DNA from: Streptomyces sp. TG1A-8
GTDB lineage: Bacteria; Actinomycetota; Actinomycetes; Streptomycetales; Streptomycetaceae
DNA length: 64,000 nt
Reading direction: 5' to 3'
NCBI RefSeq assembly: GCF_030499535.1
Contig: NZ_JASTLB010000001.1
Span: 1,612,001 to 1,676,000, forward strand
The notes beneath the pieces are model-generated. The model did no database searches, was not told where the DNA came from, and worked only from the letters and a program-made list of their open reading frames with translations. Below are positions 7,954 to 24,144 of the stretch, one piece after another. Numbering within the stretch: the stretch's first letter is position 1; each line of letters opens with the position of its first letter. The position numbers and the translations under genes are program-made.

Positions 7954-9711
7954 TCACGCCTCCCAGACGGCGGCCGCCGTGCGGTCGCCGTCGTAGCCCT
8001 CCACCCGCACCTGGACGTCCGTGAGGAAGGCGGCCAGGCCGGGCGGGGTGGCGCAGGACCAGCGCCGGGCCAGGTGGGTACAGAGGGCGGGCTCGCCGCG
8101 CAGCGGGTCGGCCAGGCCGGGGGTGCACATCACCAGCGCGTCCCCCGGGCGGGCCACCGAGGCGCGGAACCGGAAGGGCGCGCGGGGCGGCTTCGGGGCC
8201 GGTTCGTACGGGCTCGGCGGGGTCGGGATGCCGAGGTCCGTGGTCAGCCGGTCGCCCCCGGCGGTCCCCCCGGGCGGCGACCCGAAGCCGACGGCGGGGT
8301 CACCGGGGCCGGCGGCGGGCGGCACCGGCTCGATGTCCTGCCACGCGCCGTCCCGCAGCCGGAACAGGCCTCCGTCGCCGACCCCGAAGAACACCCGGGT
8401 ACGGCAGTCGGGGTCGGCGGGCAGCAGCAGGCAGCGCAGGCCGGCGGTGTACTCCTCCGGGTCGGCGCCCTGCTCGGCGGCGCCGGCGCGCAGCTTGCCG
8501 AGGGTGCGGTCGGTGAGCCGCTGGAGTCCCGACTTCAGCTCGCCGCGCCGGGCCGCCCGGATGTCCTCCGCGAGCCGCCGGTGGCTGCGACCCACGGCCT
8601 GGCCGATCCACCGGCACGCCTCGGCCGCCGCCCGGTGCGCCTGCGGCGTGGCGCGCGCGCCGGCGGCCATCGCGACGAGCACCAGCGCCCGCTCCCCCGC
8701 CCCGAACCGCGCGATCAGCAGCGCGTCCCGCCGCGGTTCGCCCCGGTACCGCGCCGCGTCCCCCCGCAGCGACACGGCCCGCACCGTGCACGCCCCGTAC
8801 CGGGCCCCGTCCAGCACGGTGTCGGCGACGAGTTCCCCCAGCGCGTCCGGATCGGCGGGGGGCAGCGCGGTGGGCTCGGAATCGTGGGCGGCCGCCCCGG
8901 AACCGACGTGGTCGCGCGGGGCGGGGCGTGGGGCGGCGGGGGCTGCGGGGGCTGCGGGGGGAGGGGCGGAAGGAAGAGGGGAGGGAGGGGAGGGAGGGGA
9001 GGGAGGGGAGGAGGGACCGGCCGGGGAGTGGGGGGCGGCCGGCCGGGGGGTGGACTGCGGGGGAGGCACAGGAGGCACAGCAGGCACAGCAGGCATGGGC
9101 GGCAGGGGAGGCTCGGGCCTCTCGCGCGCCGGCTCCCCGGGCGGCGCCGGGCGGAGCGCGGCGGGGCTTCCGGAGCCCCACCAGGGGGATCCGGCGGGCG
9201 GGGCGGCCCCGGGGTGCCCGGGCGGCCCGGGCGACCCGGGCACCCCGGGCGGAGAGGCGGGTCCGGCCGGCGCCGGACGGCCGGACCCAGCGGGTGGCGG
9301 CGGTGTCGGGCCGCCGGCCGGCGGTACCGGCCCGTCGGCCGGGGCCGCGGGGCCGTCCGACGGCGGCGTCGCTGCCGTTCCCGCGACCGGCTCCGCCGGT
9401 GGTTCCCCGGTCGGCGGGGCGATCGGCGGCCGGGGAACCCCGGCGGGAGGGTTCTTCCCCGCCGGGGACGGGGAGGCGTCGCGCCGGGGCGGGAGGGCCG
9501 GCCCGCCGGACGGCTGTTCGGGGCCGGAGGGCTCGGTCGCGGGGTCGTTCTCCACCGCCGGTCGGCCCGTCACCGTGTTCCTCGCCGAGGCGAAGCGGTC
9601 GTCCAGGGAGTCGGGCGCGGCCGTGGGGCCCGTGTCCCCGGTGGAGTCGTCGTACAACTGCCCCCACCAGTCGTCCTCGTGACGAGCGGGCGTACCCCCC
9701 TGCTGGTTCAT
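7954..9711 (-). CDS. PP2C-type phosphatase-domain protein with long proline-rich N-terminus
   Basis: This 585-residue protein has two parts. Residues ~1-280 are disordered and rich in Pro, Ala, Gly and Ser, with tandem PPSPPSPPSP-like runs and collagen-like GVPGSPGPPGHPG stretches. Residues ~290-585 look like a divergent PP2C fold, with DTVLDGARYGACTVRAVSLRGD, ARFGAGERALVLVAMAAGA and the later GDALVMCTPGLADPL strand-helix pattern. The metal-binding aspartates of classical PP2C (DG-x-GG) are not obvious, so it may be catalytically degenerate. A role in Ser/Thr phosphorylation signalling with the neighbouring ATPase is inference. The ATG at 9711 is preceded by GGGGA. Confidence 0.72.
   Translation of the reverse strand: MNQQGGTPARHEDDWWGQLYDDSTGDTGPTAAPDSLDDRFASARNTVTGRPAVENDPATEPSGPEQPSGGPALPPRRDASPSPAGKNPPAGVPRPPIAPPTGEPPAEPVAGTAATPPSDGPAAPADGPVPPAGGPTPPPPAGSGRPAPAGPASPPGVPGSPGPPGHPGAAPPAGSPWWGSGSPAALRPAPPGEPARERPEPPLPPMPAVPAVPPVPPPQSTPRPAAPHSPAGPSSPPSPPSPPSPLPSAPPPAAPAAPAAPRPAPRDHVGSGAAAHDSEPTALPPADPDALGELVADTVLDGARYGACTVRAVSLRGDAARYRGEPRRDALLIARFGAGERALVLVAMAAGARATPQAHRAAAEACRWIGQAVGRSHRRLAEDIRAARRGELKSGLQRLTDRTLGKLRAGAAEQGADPEEYTAGLRCLLLPADPDCRTRVFFGVGDGGLFRLRDGAWQDIEPVPPAAGPGDPAVGFGSPPGGTAGGDRLTTDLGIPTPPSPYEPAPKPPRAPFRFRASVARPGDALVMCTPGLADPLRGEPALCTHLARRWSCATPPGLAAFLTDVQVRVEGYDGDRTAAAVWEA
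8978..9015 (+). repeat. G-tract repeat with G-quadruplex potential
   Basis: Eight runs of 3-4 G separated by single A or AGGA lie on the plus strand, which is the template strand of the PP2C gene. They encode its Pro-Pro-Ser linker. Such tracts can fold into G-quadruplexes and are prone to slippage. Confidence 0.8.
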
Positions 9712-9958
9712 GTCCCCATTGTCACCGCCCGGGCCGCGGGGAAACGGGGCATCGGGAAAATCGCGCGCGTCCGGTGACCCGGCACCTCACCCAGGGGAGC
9801 GAGTACGAACTTCCGTACGAGCGGTGGACGTTGGCCGCCGGACGGTCCCGTCCCCACCGGCCGGGGGGCCGCCGTGCGGCACCGGAGCGACCCGGCCCCG
9901 TGTCCCTTCGGCGCGACGGGACCGCCCGCCCGCCGGTCGCGGGGCGGGGCCGGGGCGG

Positions 9959-11176
9959 TCAGCGGGGCCGGGTGCCTCCGATGGCGGTGACGACCGGCCG
10001 GTGGGCCAGGGCGCGGGCGACGGCGCCGGCCACGGCGCGCATGCCCGCGTCGTTGAGGTGCAGGTGGTCGCCGGGGTCGTAGCCGGGCCGGATGCGCCCT
10101 GGGTCGGCGGGGTCGCGTACGGCGGCGTCGGCGTCGGCGACCGCGTCGAAGGCACCGCCGGTGCGGATGAACGCGTTGACCCGCTGCCGCACGGCCTCCC
10201 GGGCCGGGGTGTGGGCCGGATGGCCGCCGTACGGGGTGAGGGTGACGCCGACGGCCCGGATGCCGCGGGCGTGGGCACGGGCGACGAGCGTGCGGTAGGC
10301 GCGGGCGAGGTCTGCGGGATCGGCCGCCCCGGAGGTGCCCTTGATGTCGTTGATGCCCTCCAGCACGACCAGGACGCGGACGCCGGCCCGGTCCAGGGCG
10401 TCGGCGTCCAGGCGGGCGAGGGCGCTGGGCCCGGTGCCGTCGCGCAGCAGCCGGTTGCCGGCGATCCCGGCGTTCAGGACGCCGAGCCGGTGGGCGCGCA
10501 GCCGTGCGGCGAGCAGGTCGGGCCAGCGGTGGTTGGTGCCGGGGGTGGAGCCGGTGCCGTCGGTGAGGGAGTCGCCGAGCGCGACGAGCGTGCCGGCGGC
10601 GGCGGAGCGGACGTCGACGCCGGTGACGTAGTACCAGTGGTGCGTGGTCCCGGTGTACGCCGAGCCGCTCTCGTCGGCGGCCCCGGCGGCGCCGTCGGGG
10701 GCGAGGTAGCTGGTCTGCAGGGCGGTGCCGTGGTAGGTGGCCGGGCCGCCGCCGGTGGGGGTGAGGACGGTGACGAGGAGGTCGGCGGCGCCCCGCACGA
10801 CGAGCGGCACCGGGTCGCTGAGCAGGTCCCGGCCGGGCGGGACGGTGGCGGTGCGGGCGCCGCGGAAGGTGGCGGCGCGCAGGGTGCCGGGTACGGCGGC
10901 GGCACCGCTGCGGCGCACCGCGACGGTGACCGCGCCGAGGACGAGGGGGGCGGTGCCGAACCGGTTGCTGAGCCGGACGCGCACGGCGGTGCCGCCGACG
11001 CTGAGGTGGACCACGTTGCGGACGGCGGTGCCGGGCAGCGCGCGGGCGGTGCCGGAGGGGGCCGTCTCCCAGGTGCCGGTCCAGGGCAGCGGCGCCGGTT
11101 CGGCGACGGCCGGTGCCACCGTGGCCGGCACCGTCCCGAGCAGCAGTGCCCCGAGGAACCGCCCCGCCTTGCCCAT
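9959..11176 (-). CDS. secreted SGNH/GDSL-family esterase or lipase
   Basis: The 405-residue protein starts MGKAGRFLGALLLG and has a signal peptide cleaved near AVAEPA (residue ~26). An N-terminal beta domain (~30-190) precedes the SGNH core. Block I is ALGDSLTDG with catalytic Ser203, block II is the glycine in LNAGIAGNR, block III is EGIND (Asn276), and block V is DHLHLND with the Asp-x-x-His pair. It is therefore a complete serine hydrolase exported by Sec. Related actinobacterial proteins are esterases acting on lipids or polysaccharide acyl groups; the substrate is unknown. The start was chosen for the signal peptide, since the open frame continues upstream. Confidence 0.85.
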   Translation of the reverse strand: MGKAGRFLGALLLGTVPATVAPAVAEPAPLPWTGTWETAPSGTARALPGTAVRNVVHLSVGGTAVRVRLSNRFGTAPLVLGAVTVAVRRSGAAAVPGTLRAATFRGARTATVPPGRDLLSDPVPLVVRGAADLLVTVLTPTGGGPATYHGTALQTSYLAPDGAAGAADESGSAYTGTTHHWYYVTGVDVRSAAAGTLVALGDSLTDGTGSTPGTNHRWPDLLAARLRAHRLGVLNAGIAGNRLLRDGTGPSALARLDADALDRAGVRVLVVLEGINDIKGTSGAADPADLARAYRTLVARAHARGIRAVGVTLTPYGGHPAHTPAREAVRQRVNAFIRTGGAFDAVADADAAVRDPADPGRIRPGYDPGDHLHLNDAGMRAVAGAVARALAHRPVVTAIGGTRPR

Positions 11177-11370
11177 GCGTGCGCCCGCCCGTCCTCGCCG
11201 GTGACCCGTTCGCAGGTGACCGTGCCACAGGGCCCGGCCGACCGCCGGGACCACCGCCCCACGTCCACCCGGTCGGACCAGTGGGCACGGACGACGGCCG
11301 TGCGGAGCGGGTGGCGGTGTGCGGGACCGGTGGCGGGGCAGGCCGCCGCCGCGGCAAAACCGCGTGTCCG

Positions 11371-11416
11371 CCTCCGTGCCCGTCCCGTCCCGGCCGGGGC
11401 GGGGCGGGCACGGAGG
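11371..11416 (-). terminator. 46-base near-perfect palindrome after the Ada-AlkA gene
   Basis: Two 23-base arms meet without a spacer (centre CCGG|CCGG) and differ at only two positions. The outer CCTCCGTGCCCG and its complement are exact. It lies 17 bases beyond the Ada-AlkA stop and is a strong factor-independent terminator candidate. Confidence 0.75.
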
Positions 11417-11432
11417 CGTGTGGGCGGCTCCC

Positions 11433-12866
11433 TCAGTGGCCCGGTTCCCCCGCGACCCGCAGGTGCTGGACGGCGTACGACCGCCAGGGCCGCCAGCTGT
11501 CGGGCGCCCGCACCCCGGGGGGCGCCACGTCCGGGTCGCCGAGGGCGCGGGCGCGGACGACGGCGACGACGGCCGGGCCCAGGCCGGGCAGGGTGCGCAG
11601 CACCTCCTCGGCGTCGTCCCGGTCGGCACCGGGATCCAGCCCCAGGGTGCCGTCGGCGAGCGCGGCGGCGAACGCGCCCAGCGGCCCGCCGGGCTCGGCC
11701 TCGGCGAGGACGGCCGCCTCCGGGAACACGTGGGTGAGGCTGCCGCAGGGCGCGTCGAGCGCCTTGCCGTACCGCCGCACCAGCCTGCCCCAGGCCTCGT
11801 TCCGCCCGGGTGCGCGGGCTCCCGCGGCGCCCCCCGTCCCCACCAGGGCGCGTACCGCGGGTTCCAGCGGGTCCACGGCGCCGGGCGAGCGCAGTCCGGG
11901 GCGGGCGGCGACCAGTGGGGCGAGCCGGGGGTCGGTGCCGAGGCGCTCGTCGACGGCGTAGGGGTCGGCGTCGAGGTCGAACAGCCGCCGCAGCCGCTGC
12001 GCGGCGGTCGTCAGGTCCCGCGGGTCGGTCAGCCGCAGCCGTGCGTCGAGCCAGCCGCCCGGCCGCGTGCCGCCGCCCGCACGCGGCCCCCGGGTGCGCT
12101 CCCGCACGGCGGCGATCGCCGTGCCGTACGGCAGGCGCAGGGTGCGCCGGTAGGTGCGGTTGCCCGGCGGGCCGGTCACCTCCTCGACGCCGGGTACGGC
12201 TTCGCGGGCCAGTTGGTCGAAGACGGCGGCGGCCTGGTAGGGGCCGCGGTGGGCGAGGCGCAGCGGGATGCCGGTGTCCGGCGTGGCCCGGCACGCTTCC
12301 CGGCCCCCGGGCGCGGCGGCCCGCAGCGCGGTCGGCGTGGCGGCGTACACCTCCCGGACGGTGTCGTTGAACTGGCGCACGCTGGCGAACCCGGACGCGA
12401 ACGCGATCTCGGTGACGGGCAGGTCGGTGGTCTGCAGCAGTGTCCGCGCGGTGTGCGCCCGCTGGGCCCGGGCCAGGGCCACGGGTCCGGCGCCGAGTTC
12501 GGCGGTGAGCTGGCGCTGCACGTGCCGGGCGCTGTAGCCGAGGCGGGCGGCGAGCCCGGCGACGCCCTCGCGGTCCACGACCCCGTCGGCGATCAGGCGC
12601 ACGGCCCGGCCGACGACGTCCGCGCGGACGTTCCACTCGGCGGACCCCGGCGCGGCGTCCGGCCGGCACCGCCGGCAGGCCCGGAACCCGGAGCCCTGCG
12701 CGGCGGCGGCCGTCGGGAAGAACCGCACGTTGTGCCGCTTCGGCGTCACCGCGGGGCAACTGGGCCGGCAGTAGATCCCGGTGGTGCACACCCCGAAGAA
12801 GAATGCCCCGTCGAACCGCCCGTCCCGGCTCCGCACGGCCTCGTACCTGCTGTCCTCGTCCCTCAC
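11433..12866 (-). CDS. Ada-AlkA fusion: methyl-sensing regulator with 3-methyladenine DNA glycosylase
   Basis: From the GTG at 12866 the protein has 477 residues. Domain order is: Ada zinc domain with all four cysteines (C33 and C37 in TGIYCRPSC; C64 and C67 in FRACRRCRPD); AraC-type double helix-turn-helix (~75-185; EIAFASGFASVRQFNDTVREVY); AlkA N-terminal domain; and HhH-GPD glycosylase with LPGLGPAVVAVVRARALGDPD and a conserved Asp. The Ada cysteine accepts methyl groups from phosphotriesters and switches on the regulator. The AlkA part excises alkylated purines. The O6-methylguanine methyltransferase domain of E. coli Ada is absent. A longer open frame upstream looks non-coding. Confidence 0.9.
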   Translation of the reverse strand: MRDEDSRYEAVRSRDGRFDGAFFFGVCTTGIYCRPSCPAVTPKRHNVRFFPTAAAAQGSGFRACRRCRPDAAPGSAEWNVRADVVGRAVRLIADGVVDREGVAGLAARLGYSARHVQRQLTAELGAGPVALARAQRAHTARTLLQTTDLPVTEIAFASGFASVRQFNDTVREVYAATPTALRAAAPGGREACRATPDTGIPLRLAHRGPYQAAAVFDQLAREAVPGVEEVTGPPGNRTYRRTLRLPYGTAIAAVRERTRGPRAGGGTRPGGWLDARLRLTDPRDLTTAAQRLRRLFDLDADPYAVDERLGTDPRLAPLVAARPGLRSPGAVDPLEPAVRALVGTGGAAGARAPGRNEAWGRLVRRYGKALDAPCGSLTHVFPEAAVLAEAEPGGPLGAFAAALADGTLGLDPGADRDDAEEVLRTLPGLGPAVVAVVRARALGDPDVAPPGVRAPDSWRPWRSYAVQHLRVAGEPGH

Positions 12867-12995
12867 GCGTCCCAGTGTGGGCCGCGGGACGCCCCCGGAC
12901 CAGCGGAAATCGGACGTGCAGCACGGGCCCGCGCGGCCCGCCGGCCCGGTGCGCACGACCGGCCCGTCCGGCGTCCGGGAGCAACCCGTTTCGGG

Positions 12996-13040
12996 GCCGG
13001 GGCGGGGTCCGGGGGCGGCGGCCCCGGACCCCGCCCCGGC
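12996..13040 (-). terminator. strong hairpin terminator after rsgA
   Basis: A 19-bp perfect stem (12996-13014 with 13022-13040) and a 7-base loop begin 10 bases past the rsgA stop. Confidence 0.85.
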
Positions 13041-13050
13041 CGGGGCCGCC

Positions 13051-14157
<1,107 letters not shown>

Positions 14158-14215
14158 GGGAGAGGGAGACCCTTCACAAGGGGCGGCCCGGCGGGCGCAC
14201 GTCGGCGCGGATCGG

Positions 14216-14287
14216 TCAGCCGGCGGCCGCGGAGGTGGACTTGAGGACTTCCTGGATGAGGGCAGCGCCCGGCACAGTGACAGCCAT
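14216..14287 (-). CDS. 23-residue peptide between a radical SAM gene and rsgA
   Basis: This short gene begins MAVTVPGAALIQ and ends KSTSAAAG before TGA. It starts at an ATG with a near-perfect Shine-Dalgarno (GAGGAGGT, 8-base spacing). Of its 22 codons after ATG, 18 end in G or C. A promoter-like TTGACG/TACAGT pair lies upstream. It has no cysteine and no signal peptide; the middle could form a short amphipathic helix. It lies 183 bases after the radical SAM gene and 58 before rsgA on the same strand. It could be a radical SAM substrate (a RiPP-like peptide), a regulatory leader for rsgA, or a free small protein. I know no family for it. Confidence 0.62.
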   Translation of the reverse strand: MAVTVPGAALIQEVLKSTSAAAG

Positions 14288-14346
14288 CGGTCGACACCTC
14301 CTCGTCCTCACTCGTCGGTACGCACGCCACCTCGACGCGCAGGCCA

Positions 14347-14377
14347 ACTGTAGTCCGCCGCCCGCGCGTCACGTCAA
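14347..14377 (-). promoter_or_regulatory. promoter of the 23-residue peptide / rsgA unit
   Basis: On the minus strand TTGACG (14377-14372) and TACAGT (14352-14347) have a 19-base spacer and match the HrdB-type pattern TTGACn / TAnnnT. Transcription would start near 14340, about 53 bases ahead of the peptide ATG. Confidence 0.55.
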
Positions 14378-14470
14378 CGTGTTTTCCCCACGGCGCCCGC
14401 GGTCCGGGCCCGGCGCCCGGCGCCGCTCCCGCGGGACCGGTCGCCCGGCGGCCGGCCCGCCCCGCGGCGC

Positions 14471-20623
<6,153 letters not shown>

Positions 20624-20661
20624 GTGGGGTGCGCGGGTGACACCGCAGCCGTGGACCGCCG

Positions 20662-20699
20662 CGTCCGGCTCGCCGTCGAGGTGCGCGGCGAGCCGGACG
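20662..20699 (+). terminator. hairpin terminator after the beta-galactosidase gene
   Basis: CGTCCGGCTCGCCG pairs exactly with its complement at 20686-20699 across a 10-base loop, forming a 14-bp stem. Confidence 0.75.
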
Positions 20700-20922
20700 G
20701 ACGGGAGCCGGCGACCGGGGCGTTCACCGCGCAGGGCGGGCGGCGCGCCCTCCGCCCCGGACGCGCACGACATCCGCGGGTCGGTCGGGCCGGGCCGCAG
20801 GGGGCGGGCCGATCCGCGCCGCCGGTCCCCACGGTCGCGCCGGCCGCCCTGCTGGTCCCGGCCGCCCGCGCCCCCGCCCGGGTGCCCTAGGGTACGGCCA
20901 GGCATCCAAGGAGGTGGCTCCC

Positions 20923-21507
20923 ATGGCCCGTGCGGGGCTGACCGCCGAGCGGCTGGTCGCGGCGGCCGCCGACCTCGCGGACGAGGTGGGCTTCGCGAAC
21001 GTCAGCCTGTCGGCACTGGCCCGGCGCTTCGGGGTGAGGGACGCCAGCCTGTACTCGCACGTCCGCAACCTGCACGACCTGCGCACCCGGCTCGCACTGC
21101 ACGCGGGCGGCGAACTCGTCGACCGGATCGAGGCGGCGGTGGCCGGCCGGGCCGGGAAGGAGGCGCTGACCGCGTTCGCCGGCGCCTACCGGTCCTACGC
21201 CCTGGAGCACCCCGGCCGGTACGCGGCCACGCAGATCCGCATCGACCAGTCCCTGCTGGCCGGCTCCCCCGCCCTGCGCCGCACGGCCGAGGTCACCTAC
21301 GGGATGCTGCGCGCCTACGGCCTGGACGAACCCGACCTGACCGATGCCGTGCGCCTGCTGCGCAGCACCTTCCACGGTTACTGCGTCCTGGAGTCCACCG
21401 GCGGTTTCGGCGCGGCCCGGGACGTGCGGGCCTCCTGGGACAAGGCGGTGGAGGCCCTGCACCTCGCCCTCGCGCACTGGCCCCGGGAGCGGGACGGCGA
21501 CGGCTGA
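20923..21507 (+). CDS. TetR family transcriptional regulator
   Basis: AAGGAGGTG lies 8 bases before the ATG at 20923, so the upstream GTG (20914) is unlikely. The 194-residue protein has an N-terminal TetR helix-turn-helix (ERLVAAAADLADEVGFANVSLSALARRFGVRDASLYSHV). The C-terminal all-helical ligand domain is of the WHG type, with STFHGYCVLESTGGFG. The ligand and targets are unknown. It lies between the beta-galactosidase and homocysteine methyltransferase genes, all on the same strand but each separated by about 280-300 bases. Confidence 0.85.
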   Translation: MARAGLTAERLVAAAADLADEVGFANVSLSALARRFGVRDASLYSHVRNLHDLRTRLALHAGGELVDRIEAAVAGRAGKEALTAFAGAYRSYALEHPGRYAATQIRIDQSLLAGSPALRRTAEVTYGMLRAYGLDEPDLTDAVRLLRSTFHGYCVLESTGGFGAARDVRASWDKAVEALHLALAHWPRERDGDG

Positions 21508-21783
21508 GCCGCGCCCCCGCCCCGAGCCGCCGGGGGACGCCTCACTCCCCGGCGCCGACCTCCACCCCGGAGGCGTCCAGGCGCGCCCGCACCACGGCGC
21601 GCCCGAGGCCGGCCTGCGGGTCCGGCCCGGCGTGAGCGGCGTGCGGCCGGTGAGCGCGCCGAGCCAGGGCGGGGCGGCGGGGGTGCGGGGTGCGGGGCGG
21701 GTCGTGACCGCGGCCCGTGCGGACTGCTTCCCGGCCCGGGACACGGGGGCACGCGGGGCACGCCGTTCGGCTAGCGTCGGGGC

Positions 21784-22710
21784 ATGACCGCCGCCTCCTC
21801 CCCCCGCTTCGCCGACGCCCTCGCCGCCGGGACGCTCGTGCTCGACGGCGGCCTGTCCAACCAGCTGGAGGCGGCCGGGCACGACCTGGGGGACGAGCTG
21901 TGGTCGGCACGGTTGCTCGCCGAACGGCCCGAGGCGGTCACCGAGGCGCACCTGGCCTACTTCGCGGCGGGCGCGGACGTGGCGATCACCGCCAGCTACC
22001 AGGCCACCTTCGAGGGCTTCGCGAGGCGGGGCACGGGCCGGCGGGAGGCCGCGCGGCTGCTGGCGCTCAGCGTGGAGCTGGCCCGCGGGGCGGCCCGGCG
22101 GGCCCGGGCGGCCGGGACCGCGCGGCCCCTGTGGGTGGCGGCGTCGGCCGGTCCGTACGGGGCGATGCTCGCGGACGGTTCCGAGTACCGGGGGCGCTAC
22201 GGACGGAGCGTGGACGAGCTGGAACGGTTCCACCGGCCCCGGCTCGAGGTGCTGGCCGCGGCCGGTCCCGACGTGCTGGCGCTGGAGACGGTGCCGGACG
22301 CGGAGGAGGCCGCCGCGCTGCTGCGGGCCGCGCGGGGGCTGGGGGTGCCCGCCTGGCTGTCGTACACCGTCGAGGGCCGGCGCACGCGGGCCGGGCAGCC
22401 GCTGGAGGAGGCGTTCGCGGTCGCCGCCGGGGCGGACGAGGTCATCGCGGTCGGGGTCAACTGCTGCGCGCCGCGGGACGCGCGGTACGCGGTCGAGACC
22501 GCGGCCCGAGTGACGGGCAAGCCGGTCGTGGCCTACCCCAACAGCGGCGAGGTGTGGGACACCCGGGCGCGTGCCTGGAAGGGGCCGAGCACCTTCACCG
22601 CCGAGCAGGTCAGGAGCTGGCGGGAGGCGGGGGCCCGGCTGGTCGGCGGGTGCTGCCGGGTGGGACCGCGGACGATCGCCTCCGTGGCGGACGCGCTGCG
22701 CCCGGCCTGA
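21784..22710 (+). CDS. mmuM: homocysteine S-methyltransferase (S-methylmethionine type)
   Basis: The 308-residue protein transfers a methyl group from S-methylmethionine (or SAM) to homocysteine, giving methionine. Conserved features are the N-terminal LDGGLSNQLE, ITASYQATFEGF, and three zinc ligands in VGVNCC (about residues 227-228) and GGCCR (about 293-294). It is single-domain, without the cobalamin modules of MetH. It is cytoplasmic. No amino-acid permease (MmuP) is adjacent. The ATG at 21784 has no clear Shine-Dalgarno sequence. Confidence 0.88.
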   Translation: MTAASSPRFADALAAGTLVLDGGLSNQLEAAGHDLGDELWSARLLAERPEAVTEAHLAYFAAGADVAITASYQATFEGFARRGTGRREAARLLALSVELARGAARRARAAGTARPLWVAASAGPYGAMLADGSEYRGRYGRSVDELERFHRPRLEVLAAAGPDVLALETVPDAEEAAALLRAARGLGVPAWLSYTVEGRRTRAGQPLEEAFAVAAGADEVIAVGVNCCAPRDARYAVETAARVTGKPVVAYPNSGEVWDTRARAWKGPSTFTAEQVRSWREAGARLVGGCCRVGPRTIASVADALRPA

Positions 22711-22824
22711 GCGCGGGCCCGCCGGCCGCCGCTCCACGGGAGCCGGGCGCACCGGGGGCCGTCGGCGGGAACGCTTGCGCCCGCGGTCCGGGCCGGCGGG
22801 AGCGGGCCGCCGGGGACGGGACGG

Positions 22825-23370
22825 TCACTGCGCGGCGTGGACCGTGCGCCGCTGGACGTCGGCCGTCAGCTTCTCCAGCAGCGCCATGAGCCCGGTCCGT
22901 TCGTCCTGCGACAGACCGCTGACGAGGCGGGCCTCCCGCCCCAGCACGATGTCGACGGACCGCTCGACGAGCGCGTGCCCCTCGGCCGTCAGGTGCACCA
23001 CGACGGTCCGGCGACCGGTGGTGCCCGGCGTCCGCCGGACGAAGCCGTCGCGTTCGGCCCGGGCCACGCGCTGCGAGATCGCGCCGGCCGTCACCAGGGT
23101 GCGCCGGGTGATCTCGCGCGTGCTGAGGGCGTAGGGCGGGCCGGAGCGGCGGATGACGGACAGCAGGTCGAGGGTGGCCGCGTCGATCCCGGCCTCCCGC
23201 AGGGCCCGGGCGCGGTCGTCGGCGAAGAGCTTGGCCAGCCACCAGATCGGAGTGACGATCTCGATCGACCCGGTCGGGGTGCCGGGGCGCTCCCGCCGCC
23301 AGGCCGCGGCGATCTCGGCGGGGGTGTGGGCGGGCACGGGCCCCTCCGGTGCGAAGACGGCCTCGGCCAC
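22825..23370 (-). CDS. MarR family transcriptional regulator
   Basis: The 181-residue protein has a MarR winged helix: the recognition region TREITRRTLVTAGAISQRVARAERDGFV and wing RTPGTTGRRTVVVHLTAEGHALV, flanked by dimerisation helices. It diverges from a short-chain dehydrogenase gene. A perfect 24-bp palindrome lies in their 63-base intergenic gap. Autoregulation and control of the dehydrogenase are therefore likely. The effector is unknown. Confidence 0.87.
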   Translation of the reverse strand: MAEAVFAPEGPVPAHTPAEIAAAWRRERPGTPTGSIEIVTPIWWLAKLFADDRARALREAGIDAATLDLLSVIRRSGPPYALSTREITRRTLVTAGAISQRVARAERDGFVRRTPGTTGRRTVVVHLTAEGHALVERSVDIVLGREARLVSGLSQDERTGLMALLEKLTADVQRRTVHAAQ

Positions 23371-23392
23371 GGCGGGATCCCCTCACACATGG

Positions 23393-23416
23393 GTTACGTT
23401 TAGGCCTAAACGTAAC
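23393..23416. promoter_or_regulatory. perfect 24-bp palindrome, probable MarR operator
   Basis: The half-site GTTACGTTTAGG is followed directly by its exact complement. It lies 23 bases from the marR start and 18 from the dehydrogenase start. It would cover both promoters. Confidence 0.85.
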
Positions 23417-23433
23417 ACTGGGCAGGAGGAATC

Positions 23434-24144
23434 GTGACTCGCACCGTTCTCATCACCGGGGGCACCAGCGGCATCGGCCGGGCCATCGCCGCGAGGTTCG
23501 CCGCCGACCGGGCGGAGGTCTTCGTCACCGGCCGCACCCCCGACACCGTCGAACGGACCGCCAAGGAGCTCCAGGTGCACGGCGTGGTGTGCGACGCGAC
23601 CAACTCCGCGCAGGTGGAGGCGCTCGCCGACCGGCTCGGCGCACTGGACGTCCTGGTCAACGCCGCCGGCGGGCTCGCCCCGGCCACGACCGCGCCGTCC
23701 CTCGACGCGCTGCTCTCCCGGTGGCGGGCCGACCTGGCGCAGAACCTCCTCAGCGCGGTGCTGACCACGGCCGCCGTCCAGGACAAGCTCACCGGCGACG
23801 GTTCCGTCATCAGCATCGGCTCCATCGGCGCCGAGCGCCGGGGCGGCTCCTACGGGGCGGCCAAGGCCGCGCTGGCCGCGTGGAACGCCTCGCTGTCCGC
23901 CGAGCTGGCTCCCCGGGGCGTGACCTGCAACGTCATCTCCGCGGGCTATGTCACCGGCACCAACTTCTTCCGCGGCGGGATGACCGACGACCGCCACCGC
24001 GCGCTGGTGGAGGAGACGCACAACAAGCGGCCGGGCACGGTCGACGACATCGCCGGAACCGCCCACTTCCTCGCGTCCCCGGGGGCCCGGCACCTCACCG
24101 GCCAGACCATCCACGTCAACGGCGGTGCCCACACCACGCGTTAG
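23434..24144 (+). CDS. short-chain dehydrogenase/reductase
   Basis: The GTG at 23434 follows GGCAGGAGGAATC. The 236-residue classical SDR has the cofactor motif GGTSGIG (9-15), NAAGG (76-80) and the active-site set Ser130, Tyr140, Lys144 (SYGAAKAA). RTP after the second strand and no acidic residue there suggest NADP(H) preference. It is cytoplasmic and probably tetrameric. Divergence from a MarR regulator suggests a role in handling a reactive carbonyl or aromatic inducer. The substrate is unknown. Confidence 0.86.
   Translation: MTRTVLITGGTSGIGRAIAARFAADRAEVFVTGRTPDTVERTAKELQVHGVVCDATNSAQVEALADRLGALDVLVNAAGGLAPATTAPSLDALLSRWRADLAQNLLSAVLTTAAVQDKLTGDGSVISIGSIGAERRGGSYGAAKAALAAWNASLSAELAPRGVTCNVISAGYVTGTNFFRGGMTDDRHRALVEETHNKRPGTVDDIAGTAHFLASPGARHLTGQTIHVNGGAHTTR

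Noticed and set aside
22718..22800. Inverted repeat CCCGCCGGCC/GGCCGGCGGG as a terminator between mmuM and marR
   Set aside because: The 63-base loop makes a functional hairpin unlikely, and the arms are simple GC motifs common in this DNA.
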